Origin: Streptomyces antarcticus
GTDB taxonomy: Bacteria > Actinomycetota > Actinomycetes > Streptomycetales > Streptomycetaceae
Reading direction: 5' to 3'
Length of the DNA stretch: 64,000 nucleotides
NCBI RefSeq assembly: GCF_026627255.1
Contig: NZ_JAPNLM010000009.1
Span: forward strand, 204,837 to 268,836
Each line of letters starts with the position of its first letter. Position 1 is the first letter of the stretch. Both the position numbers and the translations under genes were made by a program. The notes beneath the pieces are model-generated. The model was not told the DNA's origin, did not search any database, and saw only the letters and a list, made by a program, of their open reading frames with translations. This document shows, in pieces, positions 30,061 through 38,287 of the stretch.

Positions 30061-30635
30061 CCCGAGCAGCTCCCGCGGATCCTGGAGCTGATGGGCGACG
30101 AGGGGCTCGGCTCGGTGGTCCGGGCCGCTGCGGCTTACGGGCTCTGGGAGGAGTGCCTCGCCCTCGCCCTCGCCGTCGCCGCGGCCGTCGGCGGCAAGCA
30201 GCGGCTGCGGATCGCCCGCCTCGCCGCCCGCCTCGACGGGGCCGAGCTCGATTCGCTCGTGCGGGTGACGTGGGCGGAGGGCTGTGGGAGGCGCTGCCGC
30301 CCCTCGTCGCGCTGCTCGGTGAGGAGGACCGGCTCGCTCGCCGTGGCCCGGCCGGGCGCGCTGCGCGATCCGCAGGTGCCGGCCGGGGTGGTACGGGCCG
30401 TCGTGGTGACGGGGCTCTGGGGGGAGTTCCTGCCGCTCGTCGGGGTCCTTCCGCGGGACGCGCGGCAGGTGGTGGCGGACGCTGCGGCCGCGCTGGACGA
30501 CGGGGAACCGGACGCGCCGGCCCGTGAGGTCGGCGCGGGGGACCTGTGGGACCTGGTGCCCCCCTCGTCGAGCTGATGAACGACGCCGGCAAGCAGCGGA
30601 TCTTCGACCTGCCGGCGTTCCGGGACCAGCCGTAG
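30061..30635 (+). pseudogene. Broken repeat protein with GLW-type repeats
   Basis: The plus strand encodes a protein of about 190 residues built from four roughly 40-residue repeats marked GLWEECLALALAVA, GLWEALPPLVALLGEEDR, GLWGEFLPLVGVLPRDAR and DLWDLVPP-LVELMNDAGK. The readable version requires at least three frame changes: near 30283, near 30340, and in a C-run near 30560. After the last, a sensible ending QRIFDLPAFRDQP with TAG at 30633 follows. The N-terminus is missing where the LuxR remnant begins. I cannot name the family. The coherent repeat pattern across frames shows it was once a real gene. Confidence 0.6.
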
Positions 30636-30679
30636 CGGTCGGGATCAGCCGTAGCGGTCGGGATCAGCCGTAGCGGTCG
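30623..30679. repeat. Three tandem copies of a 19-bp unit at a pseudogene end
   Basis: GGATCAGCCGTAGCGGTCG is present three times (30623-30641 with one change, 30642-30660, 30661-30679), starting over the stop codon of the broken repeat protein. The following 290 bp up to 30972 are GC-rich, with no gene or clear signal that I can support. Confidence 0.9.
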
Positions 30680-30972
30680 GGCCCGGCGAGGAGCGGCCGA
30701 CCCCGTCCCGACCGGCCGTCCCCGGCCCGCCGCCCTCGCCGTCCCCGGCCCGCCGCCCCGGCCGCCCCCGCCCCGCACCTCGCCGTGTTGTCGGGTCGGC
30801 CGAGTGCGTCCCGTACGCGGTCGGCCCTCCGCCTTGCGGTGCACGGCACCGGACGACGCGGACGCGCGGACGGGGCCGACACGGTCCGGCAGCGACGTCT
30901 TAGGCCGGACGGACCATCTGCGCGCCGGCGGGCGACAGTTGGCCGGGCTGTCGTCTGGTACCTATCGGCACC

Positions 30973-32307
30973 ATGGCCCCCACCCGCACGCTGCTGAGCG
31001 GCCTCCTCGGCGCCGCCCTGCTGTTCCCCCTCCCGCTCACCGCCACCACCGCCACCGCCACCACCGCCACCGCGAACACCCCCGGCGACGGGCGGACCGT
31101 CGACTACCGCGGGCTCCGGCTGTCCGTCCCCGCCGACTGGCGGGTCGTCGACCTCGACCGGCACCCCGGCGCCTGCCTGCGCCTCGACCTGCCCACCCTG
31201 TACCTCGGCCACGCCGGGACCCAGGCCGAGTGCACCGGCCGGGCGGCCGTCCGCCGGTCCGACACCCTGCACCTGGAACCCCTCGACGGCGCCCCGCCGC
31301 GCGCCGACGTGCCGACCGTCGCCGCGGAGTCCGTGAAGACCCTGCCCGAGGTCCCGCCCCGCTCCGACAGCAACGAGCTGCGCTACGCCCTGCGCCGCTC
31401 CGGGATCATGGCCACCGTCTCGTACGGGATCACGCCCGGCACCGTACGGGAGGTCCTGTCCCGGGCCCGTACCGTGGCCGGCGAGGCCGCCGCGGCCCCG
31501 GCCGGGCCGCCCCTCGCGGCCGCCGCCGTCGCGGCCCCGGCACTGCGTACCGCCCAGGAGCGTTTTACCGGCCAGGGCTTCGACGCCTGCACCGCCCCGA
31601 CCCAGCGCTCCATGGACACGTGGCGGGCCGATTCCCCCTTCCGCGCGGTCGGCGTCTACATCGGGGGCCGCGCCCGCGCCTGCGCCCAGCCACAGCTCAC
31701 GGCCGCCTGGGTGCGCAAGCAGGCGCAGGCGGGCTGGCACCTGATGCCGATCTGGGTCGGCCCGCAGCCCTGGCACAGCGCCAGTACCGGGCTGTCCACC
31801 GACGCCTCCGAGGCGGACGGGCAGGGACGGTCCGCCGCCGACGGCGCGGTCACCGCGGCCCGGTCGCTCGGCCTGCCCGAGGGCACCATCCTCTACAACG
31901 ACCTGGAGAATTACTCGGACCGCGCCACCTGGGACGCCCCGGTCGTCGCCTACCTGACCGCGTGGACGGTCCGGCTGCACGAGCTGCGCTACCGTTCCGC
32001 CGCCTACGTCTCGGCGAGCTCGGGGGTCAAGGCCCTGAGCGCCCACCACCACCAGGCCCGCGAGGCCATGCCGGACGTGCTGTGGGTCGCCCGGTGGAAC
32101 GGAACGGCCTCGGTCTCCGACGCCGACATGGGCCTGCCGAAGGGCACCGCGCAGTGGGCCGGACCGCGCCGGGCCCACCAGTTCCGCGGCGACCACGACA
32201 CCTCGTACGGCGGGGTGACCATCAACATCGACCGGAACTGGGTGGACGTCGACCCCTCCGTCCTCGGGACCGGAGGGATCCTCCCGCCGCTCCTGCCGCT
32301 CAGCTAG
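30973..32307 (+). CDS. Secreted DUF1906 (Rv2525c-like glycoside-hydrolase-like) protein
   Basis: A 444-residue secreted protein. A signal peptide (LLSGLLGAALLFPLPLTATTATA, about residues 6-28) leads a 170-residue N-terminal region of unknown type. A DUF1906 domain starts at GQGFDACTAPTQRSMDTWRA (about residue 199). It continues with VGVYIGGRARACAQPQL, GWHLMPIWVGPQ, TILYNDLENYSD (acidic residues of the barrel), SAAYVSASSGV, VLWVARWNG and AHQFRGDHDTSYGGVTINIDRNWVD. The domain is a TIM barrel related to GH25-like cell-wall hydrolases and fits a peptidoglycan-linked role in Actinobacteria. Its 3' end overlaps the convergent flavin-binding gene by 8 bp. Confidence 0.83.
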   Translation: MAPTRTLLSGLLGAALLFPLPLTATTATATTATANTPGDGRTVDYRGLRLSVPADWRVVDLDRHPGACLRLDLPTLYLGHAGTQAECTGRAAVRRSDTLHLEPLDGAPPRADVPTVAAESVKTLPEVPPRSDSNELRYALRRSGIMATVSYGITPGTVREVLSRARTVAGEAAAAPAGPPLAAAAVAAPALRTAQERFTGQGFDACTAPTQRSMDTWRADSPFRAVGVYIGGRARACAQPQLTAAWVRKQAQAGWHLMPIWVGPQPWHSASTGLSTDASEADGQGRSAADGAVTAARSLGLPEGTILYNDLENYSDRATWDAPVVAYLTAWTVRLHELRYRSAAYVSASSGVKALSAHHHQAREAMPDVLWVARWNGTASVSDADMGLPKGTAQWAGPRRAHQFRGDHDTSYGGVTINIDRNWVDVDPSVLGTGGILPPLLPLS

Positions 32308-32872
32308 CCGGTCCCTCGGCCGGTCCGCCCGCCAGTCCGCCTGCCGGGCCGCCCGCCGGGTCCTTCGGGTCCTCGCGGGCCGGCTCGTCGTCGTTGCCCC
32401 GGCGGATGGTGCGCAAACCCCCCGCCGGGGTCCACGCCCGCACCACCAGCTCCTCGCCGTCCACGCCGATGTGCACGACCTCCGTCAGGTCGGCGTGGAA
32501 GAGGTGGAAGGGGTGCGGGGACTCCGACGCCGTCTCCTCCGCGTACCGGTGCAGTTCGGGCGGGTCGATGACCTCCACCGCCCGCCCGGAGACCCGTACG
32601 TCCCCGTCCGGCATCGTCTCGCCCTCGCCCGGGTTGGTGTGCAGGGCGAACCGCGGGTCGCGCTGGAGGTCCCTGGCCTTCATCGAGCCGGGCATCATGC
32701 CGAGCCACAGCTCCCCGCCCCGGATGTCGACGTTCAGCCCGGCCACCCGGGGGGACCCGTCCTTGCGGAGGGTGGCCAGGACGTGGTGCGGGTACTGCGC
32801 GAAGCGGTCCTGGACCGCCTTCGCGAACTCCGGCTCTGCCTTCTCGAAGGCGGCCCAGTTGGTGATCGTCAT
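32300..32872 (-). CDS. Pyridoxamine 5'-phosphate oxidase-family protein
   Basis: A 190-residue split-barrel flavin/F420-binding protein. Seen: AQYPHHVLATLRKDGSPRVAGLNVDIRGGELWLGMMPGSMKARDLQRDPRFALHTNP, the first two thirds of the PNPOx-like barrel, and VRVSGRAVEVIDPPELHRYAEE. It is probably a small oxidoreductase using FMN or F420. Substrate is unknown. The C-terminal 25 residues (DPAGGPAGGLAGGPAEGPAS) are a Gly/Ala/Pro tail from short repeats. It starts with ATG 16 bp after the stop of the VWA-domain gene, which lies upstream on the same strand. Confidence 0.85.
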   Translation of the reverse strand: MTITNWAAFEKAEPEFAKAVQDRFAQYPHHVLATLRKDGSPRVAGLNVDIRGGELWLGMMPGSMKARDLQRDPRFALHTNPGEGETMPDGDVRVSGRAVEVIDPPELHRYAEETASESPHPFHLFHADLTEVVHIGVDGEELVVRAWTPAGGLRTIRRGNDDEPAREDPKDPAGGPAGGLAGGPAEGPAS

Positions 32873-32888
32873 ACCGCCATGTAACCCC

Positions 32889-33641
32889 TCAGGGGGTTGT
32901 GATGCCCAGCCGCCGGGCCGCTTGCAGCCAGGCCGGAAACTCCCCGACCAGCCGGTCGTACAGCTCCGAGTCCGTGACGGCGCGCGGGTCGGAGCCCGCG
33001 TGGAAGTAGCCCGCGTTGTCCACGACGCGCCGGCCCGGGACGGGCAGGTCGTCCAGCCGGCGCAGGAAGTCGAACTGCGAGCTGCGGGTGTTGCCGAAGC
33101 CGACGAACTGCCAGAACAGCGGCAGCCGGGCCGCCTTGCACAGGTACTTCTCCGCCGCCAACTTGTTGATCGGCCCGCCGTCCGTCTGGAAGACGACGAG
33201 GGCCGGGCGCGCGGACCCGGAGTCCAGGTAGTGGTCGATCACTGCGTCCATGGCCGCGTGGTAGGCCGTCTTGCCCATGTGGCCGAGGCCGGCGGCGATC
33301 TCGTTGACCCGGCCCTCGTGCCCGGCGAGGGAGATCTCCTCCACCGCGTCGACCTCGGTGGAGAAGAACACCACGGGGACGCGGCCGTCGTCGTCCAGGT
33401 GGGCCGACAGCCCCATCACCCGGTCGGCGAGGGCCTGGACGCTGCCGTCGTCGTAGTACGGGCGCATCGACCCGGAGTAGTCGAGGACCAGGTAGACCGA
33501 GGCGCGCCCGCCCTCCAGGCCGTACTTGCGCAGGGAGACCCCGGCGCTCTTGTAGAGGCGCACGAGCGCCGGAGCCGTTTCCTCGACCTTGCGGAGGTCC
33601 ATCGCGCTGCCCGTCATGGGGCCGAGGGTACGGGAGGACAC
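32889..33641 (-). CDS. VWA domain protein (TerF-like)
   Basis: A 250-residue von Willebrand A domain protein of the type found with tellurium-resistance/stress genes. The metal-ion site motif is VYLVLDYSGSMRPYYDDGSVQALADRVMG near residues 49-77 (DxSxS), followed by VPVVFFSTEVD and LVVFQTDGGPINK. The C-terminal part is LPLFWQFVGFGNTRSSQFDFLRRLDDLPVPGRRVVDNAGYF. No ter genes are adjacent in this window. The GTG at 33641 is listed. An ATG at 33617 (MTGSAMDLRKVEE) is equally possible, and neither has a good ribosome site. It probably forms a small operon with the PNPOx-like gene. Confidence 0.82.
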   Translation of the reverse strand: MSSRTLGPMTGSAMDLRKVEETAPALVRLYKSAGVSLRKYGLEGGRASVYLVLDYSGSMRPYYDDGSVQALADRVMGLSAHLDDDGRVPVVFFSTEVDAVEEISLAGHEGRVNEIAAGLGHMGKTAYHAAMDAVIDHYLDSGSARPALVVFQTDGGPINKLAAEKYLCKAARLPLFWQFVGFGNTRSSQFDFLRRLDDLPVPGRRVVDNAGYFHAGSDPRAVTDSELYDRLVGEFPAWLQAARRLGITTP

Positions 33642-33783
33642 GCCGGTCGGCGCCGGTGAACAGAGGTGCGAACCGCGGTGCGCCCGCCGCCCGCCCGCCC
33701 GGTGCCGCTGCCGAACGCCCCGTGCTGCCGCTGCCGCCCGCCCGGTGCTCGCTCCGCCGCCGCCGCCCCCGGCCGCGGCGTGC

Positions 33784-34371
33784 TTACGGGTGCTCGCCCC
33801 GCTCGGCCGCCAGCGCCTCGATGTCGTCGAGCATGGCGGCCGCGAGGTCGCGTTCGGAGGCGTGGTACCGCTCGGCCCACTTGAGGGTGAGGGCCGGATA
33901 GGCCCAGGCCGGCTCGTCCTTCGCGCGCTCCGCGTCGGCGGCCGCGCGCAGCCGCATGTCCTCCGCGAACTCCTGCTGCCGGATCAGCAGTTCGCGCATC
34001 TGCGTGGGTTCCAGCAGGTGGCCCAGCCACAGCCGGAGCATCGGCCCGTGCTTCAGGACGGGCGGGTCGACGGGCGCCTCGCGGGCCCACTCCCGTACGG
34101 CCGCCATGCCCTCCGCGGTGATCCGGTAGACGCGCTTGTCGCGGGTGCCGGTCTCCTGGGCCACCTGGCGCGAGGAGGCGTAACCGGCCTTCTCCAGCCG
34201 CTTGAGCTCGCTGTAGATCTGACTGAAGGACGGGCTCCAGTAGAAGAAGCGCAAGGACCGGTCCGACCACTTCTTCAGGTCGTAGCCGGAGAGCTCCTCC
34301 CCGAAGGAGAGCAGCCCGAGCACCGCCCAGCTGGTCGCGGGGAGCGTGCGCCTGTTCGTCTCGTCTGACAC
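33784..34371 (-). CDS. PadR-family transcriptional regulator
   Basis: A 195-residue regulator with the PadR winged helix at the N-terminus: TSWAVLGLLSFGEELSGYDLKKWSDRSLRFFYWSPSFSQIYSELKRLEKAGYASSRQ, then the wing TGTRDKRVYRITAEGMAAVREW. A C-terminal Vir-like helical dimerisation domain follows (about residues 105-190). PadR proteins usually repress detoxification or catabolic genes and sense aromatics. It is divergent from the flavin oxidoreductase/SDR/esterase operon 150 bp away, the obvious candidate target. GTG start. Confidence 0.9.
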   Translation of the reverse strand: MSDETNRRTLPATSWAVLGLLSFGEELSGYDLKKWSDRSLRFFYWSPSFSQIYSELKRLEKAGYASSRQVAQETGTRDKRVYRITAEGMAAVREWAREAPVDPPVLKHGPMLRLWLGHLLEPTQMRELLIRQQEFAEDMRLRAAADAERAKDEPAWAYPALTLKWAERYHASERDLAAAMLDDIEALAAERGEHP

Positions 34372-34463
34372 GCAGCGCAGTCTACGACCGGTCTCCGCCG
34401 CGGCCCTTCCCTCCGCATGACATGACTGCTAGGAGTATGCCTAATCGAAATAACTACAGAGCG

Positions 34464-34511
34464 ATCCGCACCCACATCCGCACCCACATCCGCGTCCGTA
34501 CCCGCATCCGA
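34464..34511. repeat. Imperfect 12-bp tandem repeat in the leader of the LLM oxidoreductase gene
   Basis: ATCCGCACCCAC occurs twice exactly (34464-34475, 34476-34487), followed by degenerate copies to about 34511. It abuts the GGAGG ribosome site (34516-34520). The bases just upstream (34425-34463) are markedly AT-rich for this genome and probably hold the promoter. Confidence 0.7.
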
Positions 34512-34524
34512 ATCCGGAGGCCCC

Positions 34525-35655
34525 GTGAAGTTCTCGATGATCTTCGAGGCGCAGCTCGTCGACCCGACCCCGGAGCGCGAGCGCCAGGTCATCCACGACT
34601 GCGTCGAACAGGCCGTCTTCGCCGAGGAGATGGGCTTCGACCGGATCTGGGCCGTCGAGCACCACTCCCTCACCCAGTACGCGCACCTGACCGCCTCCGA
34701 GATCTTCCTCGCCTGGGTCGCCGCCCGGACGCGGACGATCCGCATCGGCCACGGCGTGGTCACCATGCCCTTCGGCTACCAGCACCCGGTCCGCGTCGCC
34801 GAACGCGCCGCGATGCTCGACGTCCTCTCCGGCGGCCGCGTCGACGTCGGCGCGGGCCGCGGCGCCACCCGCCAGGAGATGTCCATGTTCGGGGTACGGC
34901 CGCAGGACACCCGGCCGCAGACCGAGGAGGCCCTGCGGATCTTCGCCGCCGCCTGGCGGGAGCCGGAGTTCGAGTGGCACGGCTCGCTCGACATCGGCCC
35001 CGGGGCGATCCTGCCCCGTCCGGTCCAGGAGCCGCACCCGCCGCTCTTCATGGCCTGCTCCCAGCACGAGTCCCTCGGCCTCGCCGCCGAACTGGGCATC
35101 GGCGCGCTGGTGATGGGCTTCTCGGGAGCCGACGACGTCCGCGCGATGCGCACCGTCTACGACGAGGCCATCGCGGCCCGCGACGGCGGCCGGTTCGTCT
35201 CCACCGAGGTCAACGACCACTTCTCCGCCCTCTGCCCGACCATCGTCCTCGACGACGCCGAGCGCGCGCTGCGCCTGGGCACCCGGGGGCAGCGCTTCTT
35301 CGCCGAGTCCATCGCGCACTGGTACGGCGGCGGCCCCGCGCCGACCGGATACGCCGAGGACGCGCCCGCCGAGGAGCACGTGGAGGCCCTCGCCAAGGGG
35401 CGCGAGGAACTCGTCGCCAAGCTGCACGAGGCGAACATCCCGGCCCGCCCCGTCGACACCGGCACCTTCAACGCCGACCATGCCTACGGAAGCGCCGAGA
35501 CCGCCGTCGCCTACGTGGAGCGGCTGCGCGAGATCGGCGTCGACGAGGTGATGTGCCTGATCCAGATGGGCACCGTCCCGCAGGAGGCTTGCATGGAAAC
35601 CATCCGCCAGTGGGGCGAGAAGGTCATCCCGCACTTCCGCGCCCTGGAGGGCTGA
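34525..35655 (+). CDS. LLM-class flavin-dependent oxidoreductase
   Basis: A 376-residue bacterial-luciferase-like monooxygenase. The family uses FMNH2 or F420 in a TIM barrel. Seen: FSMIFEAQLVDPTPERERQVIHDCVEQAVFAEEMGFDRIWAVEHH at the N-terminus, IRIGHGVVTMPFGYQHPVRVAERAAMLDVLSGGRVDVGAGRG (the core signature), and LPRPVQEPHPPLFMACSQHES. GTG start 4 bp after GGAGG. It is followed 3 bp later by an SDR gene and then an esterase gene, forming a three-gene operon divergent from PadR. The substrate is unknown. The three enzymes would suit oxygenation, alcohol/ketone interconversion and ester or lactone hydrolysis of one compound. Confidence 0.87.
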   Translation: MKFSMIFEAQLVDPTPERERQVIHDCVEQAVFAEEMGFDRIWAVEHHSLTQYAHLTASEIFLAWVAARTRTIRIGHGVVTMPFGYQHPVRVAERAAMLDVLSGGRVDVGAGRGATRQEMSMFGVRPQDTRPQTEEALRIFAAAWREPEFEWHGSLDIGPGAILPRPVQEPHPPLFMACSQHESLGLAAELGIGALVMGFSGADDVRAMRTVYDEAIAARDGGRFVSTEVNDHFSALCPTIVLDDAERALRLGTRGQRFFAESIAHWYGGGPAPTGYAEDAPAEEHVEALAKGREELVAKLHEANIPARPVDTGTFNADHAYGSAETAVAYVERLREIGVDEVMCLIQMGTVPQEACMETIRQWGEKVIPHFRALEG

Positions 35656-35658
35656 GCC

Positions 35659-36387
35659 GTGATCACGCTGGACGGAAAGGTCGTCGTCATCACCGGCGCC
35701 GGCCGCGGCCAGGGCGCCGCCGAGGCCCTGCTGTGCGCGGAGGCCGGCGCCCGGGTCGTCGTCACCGACGTCCGCGAGGAGGAGGGCCGGACGGTCGCCG
35801 CCGGCCTCGGCGGACAGGGGCTGTTCGTACGGCACGACGTGGCCGACGCCGCGTCCTGGGCCGGGGTGGTGAAGGCGGCCGTCGAGGCCTTCGGGACGGT
35901 CTCGGCACTGGTCAACAACGCGGCCCTGTGGCGCACCGCCCACGTGGAGCGGCAGACGGCCGAGGACTTCGAGGCGCTGCTGCGGGTCAACCTGCTGGGC
36001 CCGTTCCACGGCATCCAGGCGGTGGCGCCGGTGCTGCGGGCGGCGGGTGGCGGATCGATCGTCAACATCTCCTCCACCGCCGGACTGGTCGGGATACCGG
36101 GCCACGCCGCCTACGGCTCCACCAAGTTCGCGCTGCGCGGGCTGACCCGCTCGGCGGCCCTGGACCTGGCCCGGGACCGCATCCGGGTCAACTCCGTGCA
36201 CCCGGGGGCGATCGACACCCCGATGGTGGCCGCCTCGGTCGCGGGCCGGGACTGGTCGCACGTGCCCCTGGGCCGGATGGGCCGGCCGGAGGAGGTCGGG
36301 GAACTCGTCCGCTTCCTCTGCTCGGACGCCTCCTCGTACCTGACGGGTGCCGAGTTCACCGTCGACGGCGGGATGACGGCCCGATGA
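35659..36387 (+). CDS. Short-chain dehydrogenase/reductase (hydroxysteroid-dehydrogenase-like)
   Basis: A 242-residue classical SDR. It has VVVITGAGRGQGAAEALLCAEAG (NAD(P)-binding TGxxxGxG), ALVNNAALW, the catalytic Ser-Tyr-Lys in SIVNISSTAGLVGIPGHAAYGSTKFAL (Tyr about residue 154, Lys 158), VNSVHPGAIDTPM and the C-terminal YLTGAEFTVDGGM. The overall pattern resembles bacterial 3alpha/20beta-hydroxysteroid dehydrogenases, but such resemblance does not fix the substrate. GTG start 3 bp after the LLM gene. Its stop overlaps the esterase start (ATGA). Confidence 0.87.
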   Translation: MITLDGKVVVITGAGRGQGAAEALLCAEAGARVVVTDVREEEGRTVAAGLGGQGLFVRHDVADAASWAGVVKAAVEAFGTVSALVNNAALWRTAHVERQTAEDFEALLRVNLLGPFHGIQAVAPVLRAAGGGSIVNISSTAGLVGIPGHAAYGSTKFALRGLTRSAALDLARDRIRVNSVHPGAIDTPMVAASVAGRDWSHVPLGRMGRPEEVGELVRFLCSDASSYLTGAEFTVDGGMTAR

Positions 36388-37274
36388 GCGCCGGCGCGGG
36401 CGATCCGCTCTCCCCGGCGGCCCGGCAGCTGTGCGACGCGATGGCCGCGGGCTTCCCCGGCCCCGGCGACACGGCCGCCCTGCGCGCGGCGGCCGTCCCC
36501 GGCCCCCGGGGCCCGGAGGTCGCCGCGGTGTACGACACCGGCGCCGCGGACGTCCCCGTCCGGGTGTACGACCCGGCGCCGGGCGCCGCGGGCCGCCCGC
36601 TGGTCGTCTTCCTGCACGGCGGCGGCTGGGTGATGTGCGGTCCGGACACGCACGACGCGCTGTGCCGGAGGCTGGCCGCGGCCTCGGGCGCGGTGGTCGT
36701 CTCGGCCGACTACCGGCTCGCCCCCGAACACCCCTGGCCGGCGGCGCCCGACGACGCGCTGGCGGTGCTGCTGTGGGCGCGCTCGGAGGCGGGCGCCCTC
36801 GGGTGTGACCCGGACCGGGTGGTGGTGGCGGGGGACTCCAGCGGCGGCAACCTGGCCGCCGTGACCGCGCTGCGGGCGCCCGGACTCCTCGCCGGACAAC
36901 TGCTGTTCTACCCGCCGCTGGACGCCTCGATGGCCGCCGAGTCGGTCGAGGCGTACGCGACGGGGTACTTCCACACCGCCGCGCACATGGCCTGGTACTG
37001 GGACTGCTACGGCGGCGACCCGGCGCACCCGCACGTCTCGCCGCTGCGCGCCTCCCGCGCCGAACTCGCCGGTCTGCCGCGTACGTTGATCGTCCTGGCC
37101 GACTGTGACGTGCTGCGGGACGAGGGCCTGGCGTACGCGCGCCGCCTCGGGGCGGCCGGCGTGGACTGCGCCGTCCAGCTCCACCCGGGGGTTTTCCACG
37201 GCTTCCTGGGCCTGCCGCTGCCGGCCGGCGCCACCGCGCTGGCGGCGGCCGCGGACTGGGTGGCGGCCACGTAG
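36384..37274 (+). CDS. Alpha/beta hydrolase fold-3 (HSL-family esterase)
   Basis: A 296-residue esterase of the hormone-sensitive-lipase family. Diagnostic motifs are VVFLHGGGWVMCGPDTHD (oxyanion HGGGW), VVVSADYRLAPEHPWPAAPDDALA, VVVAGDSSGGNLAAVTAL with the nucleophilic Ser near residue 155, ADCDVLRDEGLAYARRLGAAG with the acid, and GVFHGFLG with the catalytic His. The catalytic triad is complete. The ATG overlaps the SDR stop. It is the last gene of the LLM-SDR-esterase operon. The tRNA-like element follows on the other strand. Confidence 0.9.
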   Translation: MSAGAGDPLSPAARQLCDAMAAGFPGPGDTAALRAAAVPGPRGPEVAAVYDTGAADVPVRVYDPAPGAAGRPLVVFLHGGGWVMCGPDTHDALCRRLAAASGAVVVSADYRLAPEHPWPAAPDDALAVLLWARSEAGALGCDPDRVVVAGDSSGGNLAAVTALRAPGLLAGQLLFYPPLDASMAAESVEAYATGYFHTAAHMAWYWDCYGGDPAHPHVSPLRASRAELAGLPRTLIVLADCDVLRDEGLAYARRLGAAGVDCAVQLHPGVFHGFLGLPLPAGATALAAAADWVAAT

Positions 37275-37301
37275 CGGGGCGCGCCGGAAGAAGGGGGAAG
37301 G

Positions 37302-37380
37302 GGGCGGGGCGGCCGGATTCGAACCGGCGTCCTCCTCCATGCTGTGTAGGCGCACTACCTCTGTGCTACGACCCCGCCCT
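37302..37380 (-). tRNA. tRNA-like element, anticodon not assignable
   Basis: On the minus strand a D arm (GTAGCACAGAGGTAGTGC) and a perfect T arm (GCCGG-TTCGAAT-CCGGC) with the universal TTCGAAT loop are spaced as in tRNA. The ends pair over eight bases, GGGCGGGG with CCCCGCCC (37372-37379 and 37302-37309), so the acceptor helix is longer than seven. The central arm CCTAC-ACAGCAT-GGAGG has one mismatch and lacks U33, so no anticodon can be read. The variable region is short, excluding tRNA-Sec. It resembles the unassigned tRNA-type features I recall in Streptomyces genomes, and may be a pseudo-tRNA. Confidence 0.5.
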
Positions 37381-37453
37381 TGCCGGAGACCCTAGACCGC
37401 GGGGCCCGTCCGGGCGATCGAATATCGCGGGACGGGCCCCGGGCCGGACGGGC

Positions 37454-38011
37454 TCAGTGCTTGAACGTGAAGGTGAAGTCGCCCGAGCGCCGGCCGCTCA
37501 GGCGGACCGCCGACACGAGGTTCCCCGCGGCGAGCAGCCGCTCGGCCCCGGCCCGCGAGAGGCCGAACCCCTCGGCGACCAGTCGCACCGGCCGCACGGG
37601 TATCGGCGCGGCGAAGCGGACCGACACCTCGACCGCCTCGCCCTCCGGCGGCCGCGGCCGGTCCGGCGCGCCGCGGTCGAGGCGCCAGGCGCCGTCCCAG
37701 TCGAGGGCGATCCGGTTGCGGCGCAGCACGAGCGGGTCCTGGAGCAGTTCGGCAGCCAGGCCGGGGTCGTTGCCGTGCAGCAGGTTCAGGAGCGCGGGCC
37801 GCACGGACCGGACGTTCACCCGCTCCAGGACCGTGAGCCGGGTGGTGTCCCCGCACCGGGTGCACCGGGCGAGGAGCCAGGCGTCGAGGAGCTTGTGGTG
37901 CGCGTTGAGGCGGAATTTCCCGTTCGCCCGGAAGCGCCCGGAGGCGCACCTGTGGCAAGTGCGGAGGACTGTCGGCAGGCAGGTGGGCAGGACCACCCAG
38001 GTTTCGGACAC
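37454..38011 (-). CDS. DUF1062 domain protein
   Basis: A 185-residue protein of the DUF1062 family. It starts with SETWVVLPTCLPTVLRTCHRCASGRFRANGKFRLNAHHKLLDAWLLARCTRCGDTTRLTV, in which CHRC and CTRC form a zinc-ribbon-like pair about 30 residues apart. A helical region follows (NVRSVRPALLNLLHGNDP). The C-terminal stretch GFGLSRAGAERLLAAGNLVSAVRLSGRRSGDFTFTFKH resembles an S4-like RNA-binding module. GTG start. Family function is not established. Zinc and RNA binding are inferences from these two motifs. Confidence 0.83.
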   Translation of the reverse strand: MSETWVVLPTCLPTVLRTCHRCASGRFRANGKFRLNAHHKLLDAWLLARCTRCGDTTRLTVLERVNVRSVRPALLNLLHGNDPGLAAELLQDPLVLRRNRIALDWDGAWRLDRGAPDRPRPPEGEAVEVSVRFAAPIPVRPVRLVAEGFGLSRAGAERLLAAGNLVSAVRLSGRRSGDFTFTFKH

Positions 38012-38287
38012 AGGGGTACACCGGTTCCAGTGAGAAGACCGCAGCGAAAAGGAGCGCGGCGCACAGGTGCGACGCGCGACGGTTCAGCGCTCGGGGGGTC
38101 TCACTTGGTGTACAACGGCACGTCCTTGACGGGGCGACTGCGGGCGGGAGCACGTTAACGGCACGCGGCGGTGCGGCTCCACCGAATTCGGGGCGGGCGG
38201 CTCTACCCCCCCCCAACGGCGGATGCCCGCGCGCCCGCCGGCCCGTACGCCGCCCAGGCGCCCGCACCTTGTGTGCATGATGTGTCC

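Noticed and set aside
37302..37380. Selenocysteine tRNA, because of the long acceptor helix
   Set aside because: There is no long variable arm, no UCA anticodon and no 6-bp D stem.
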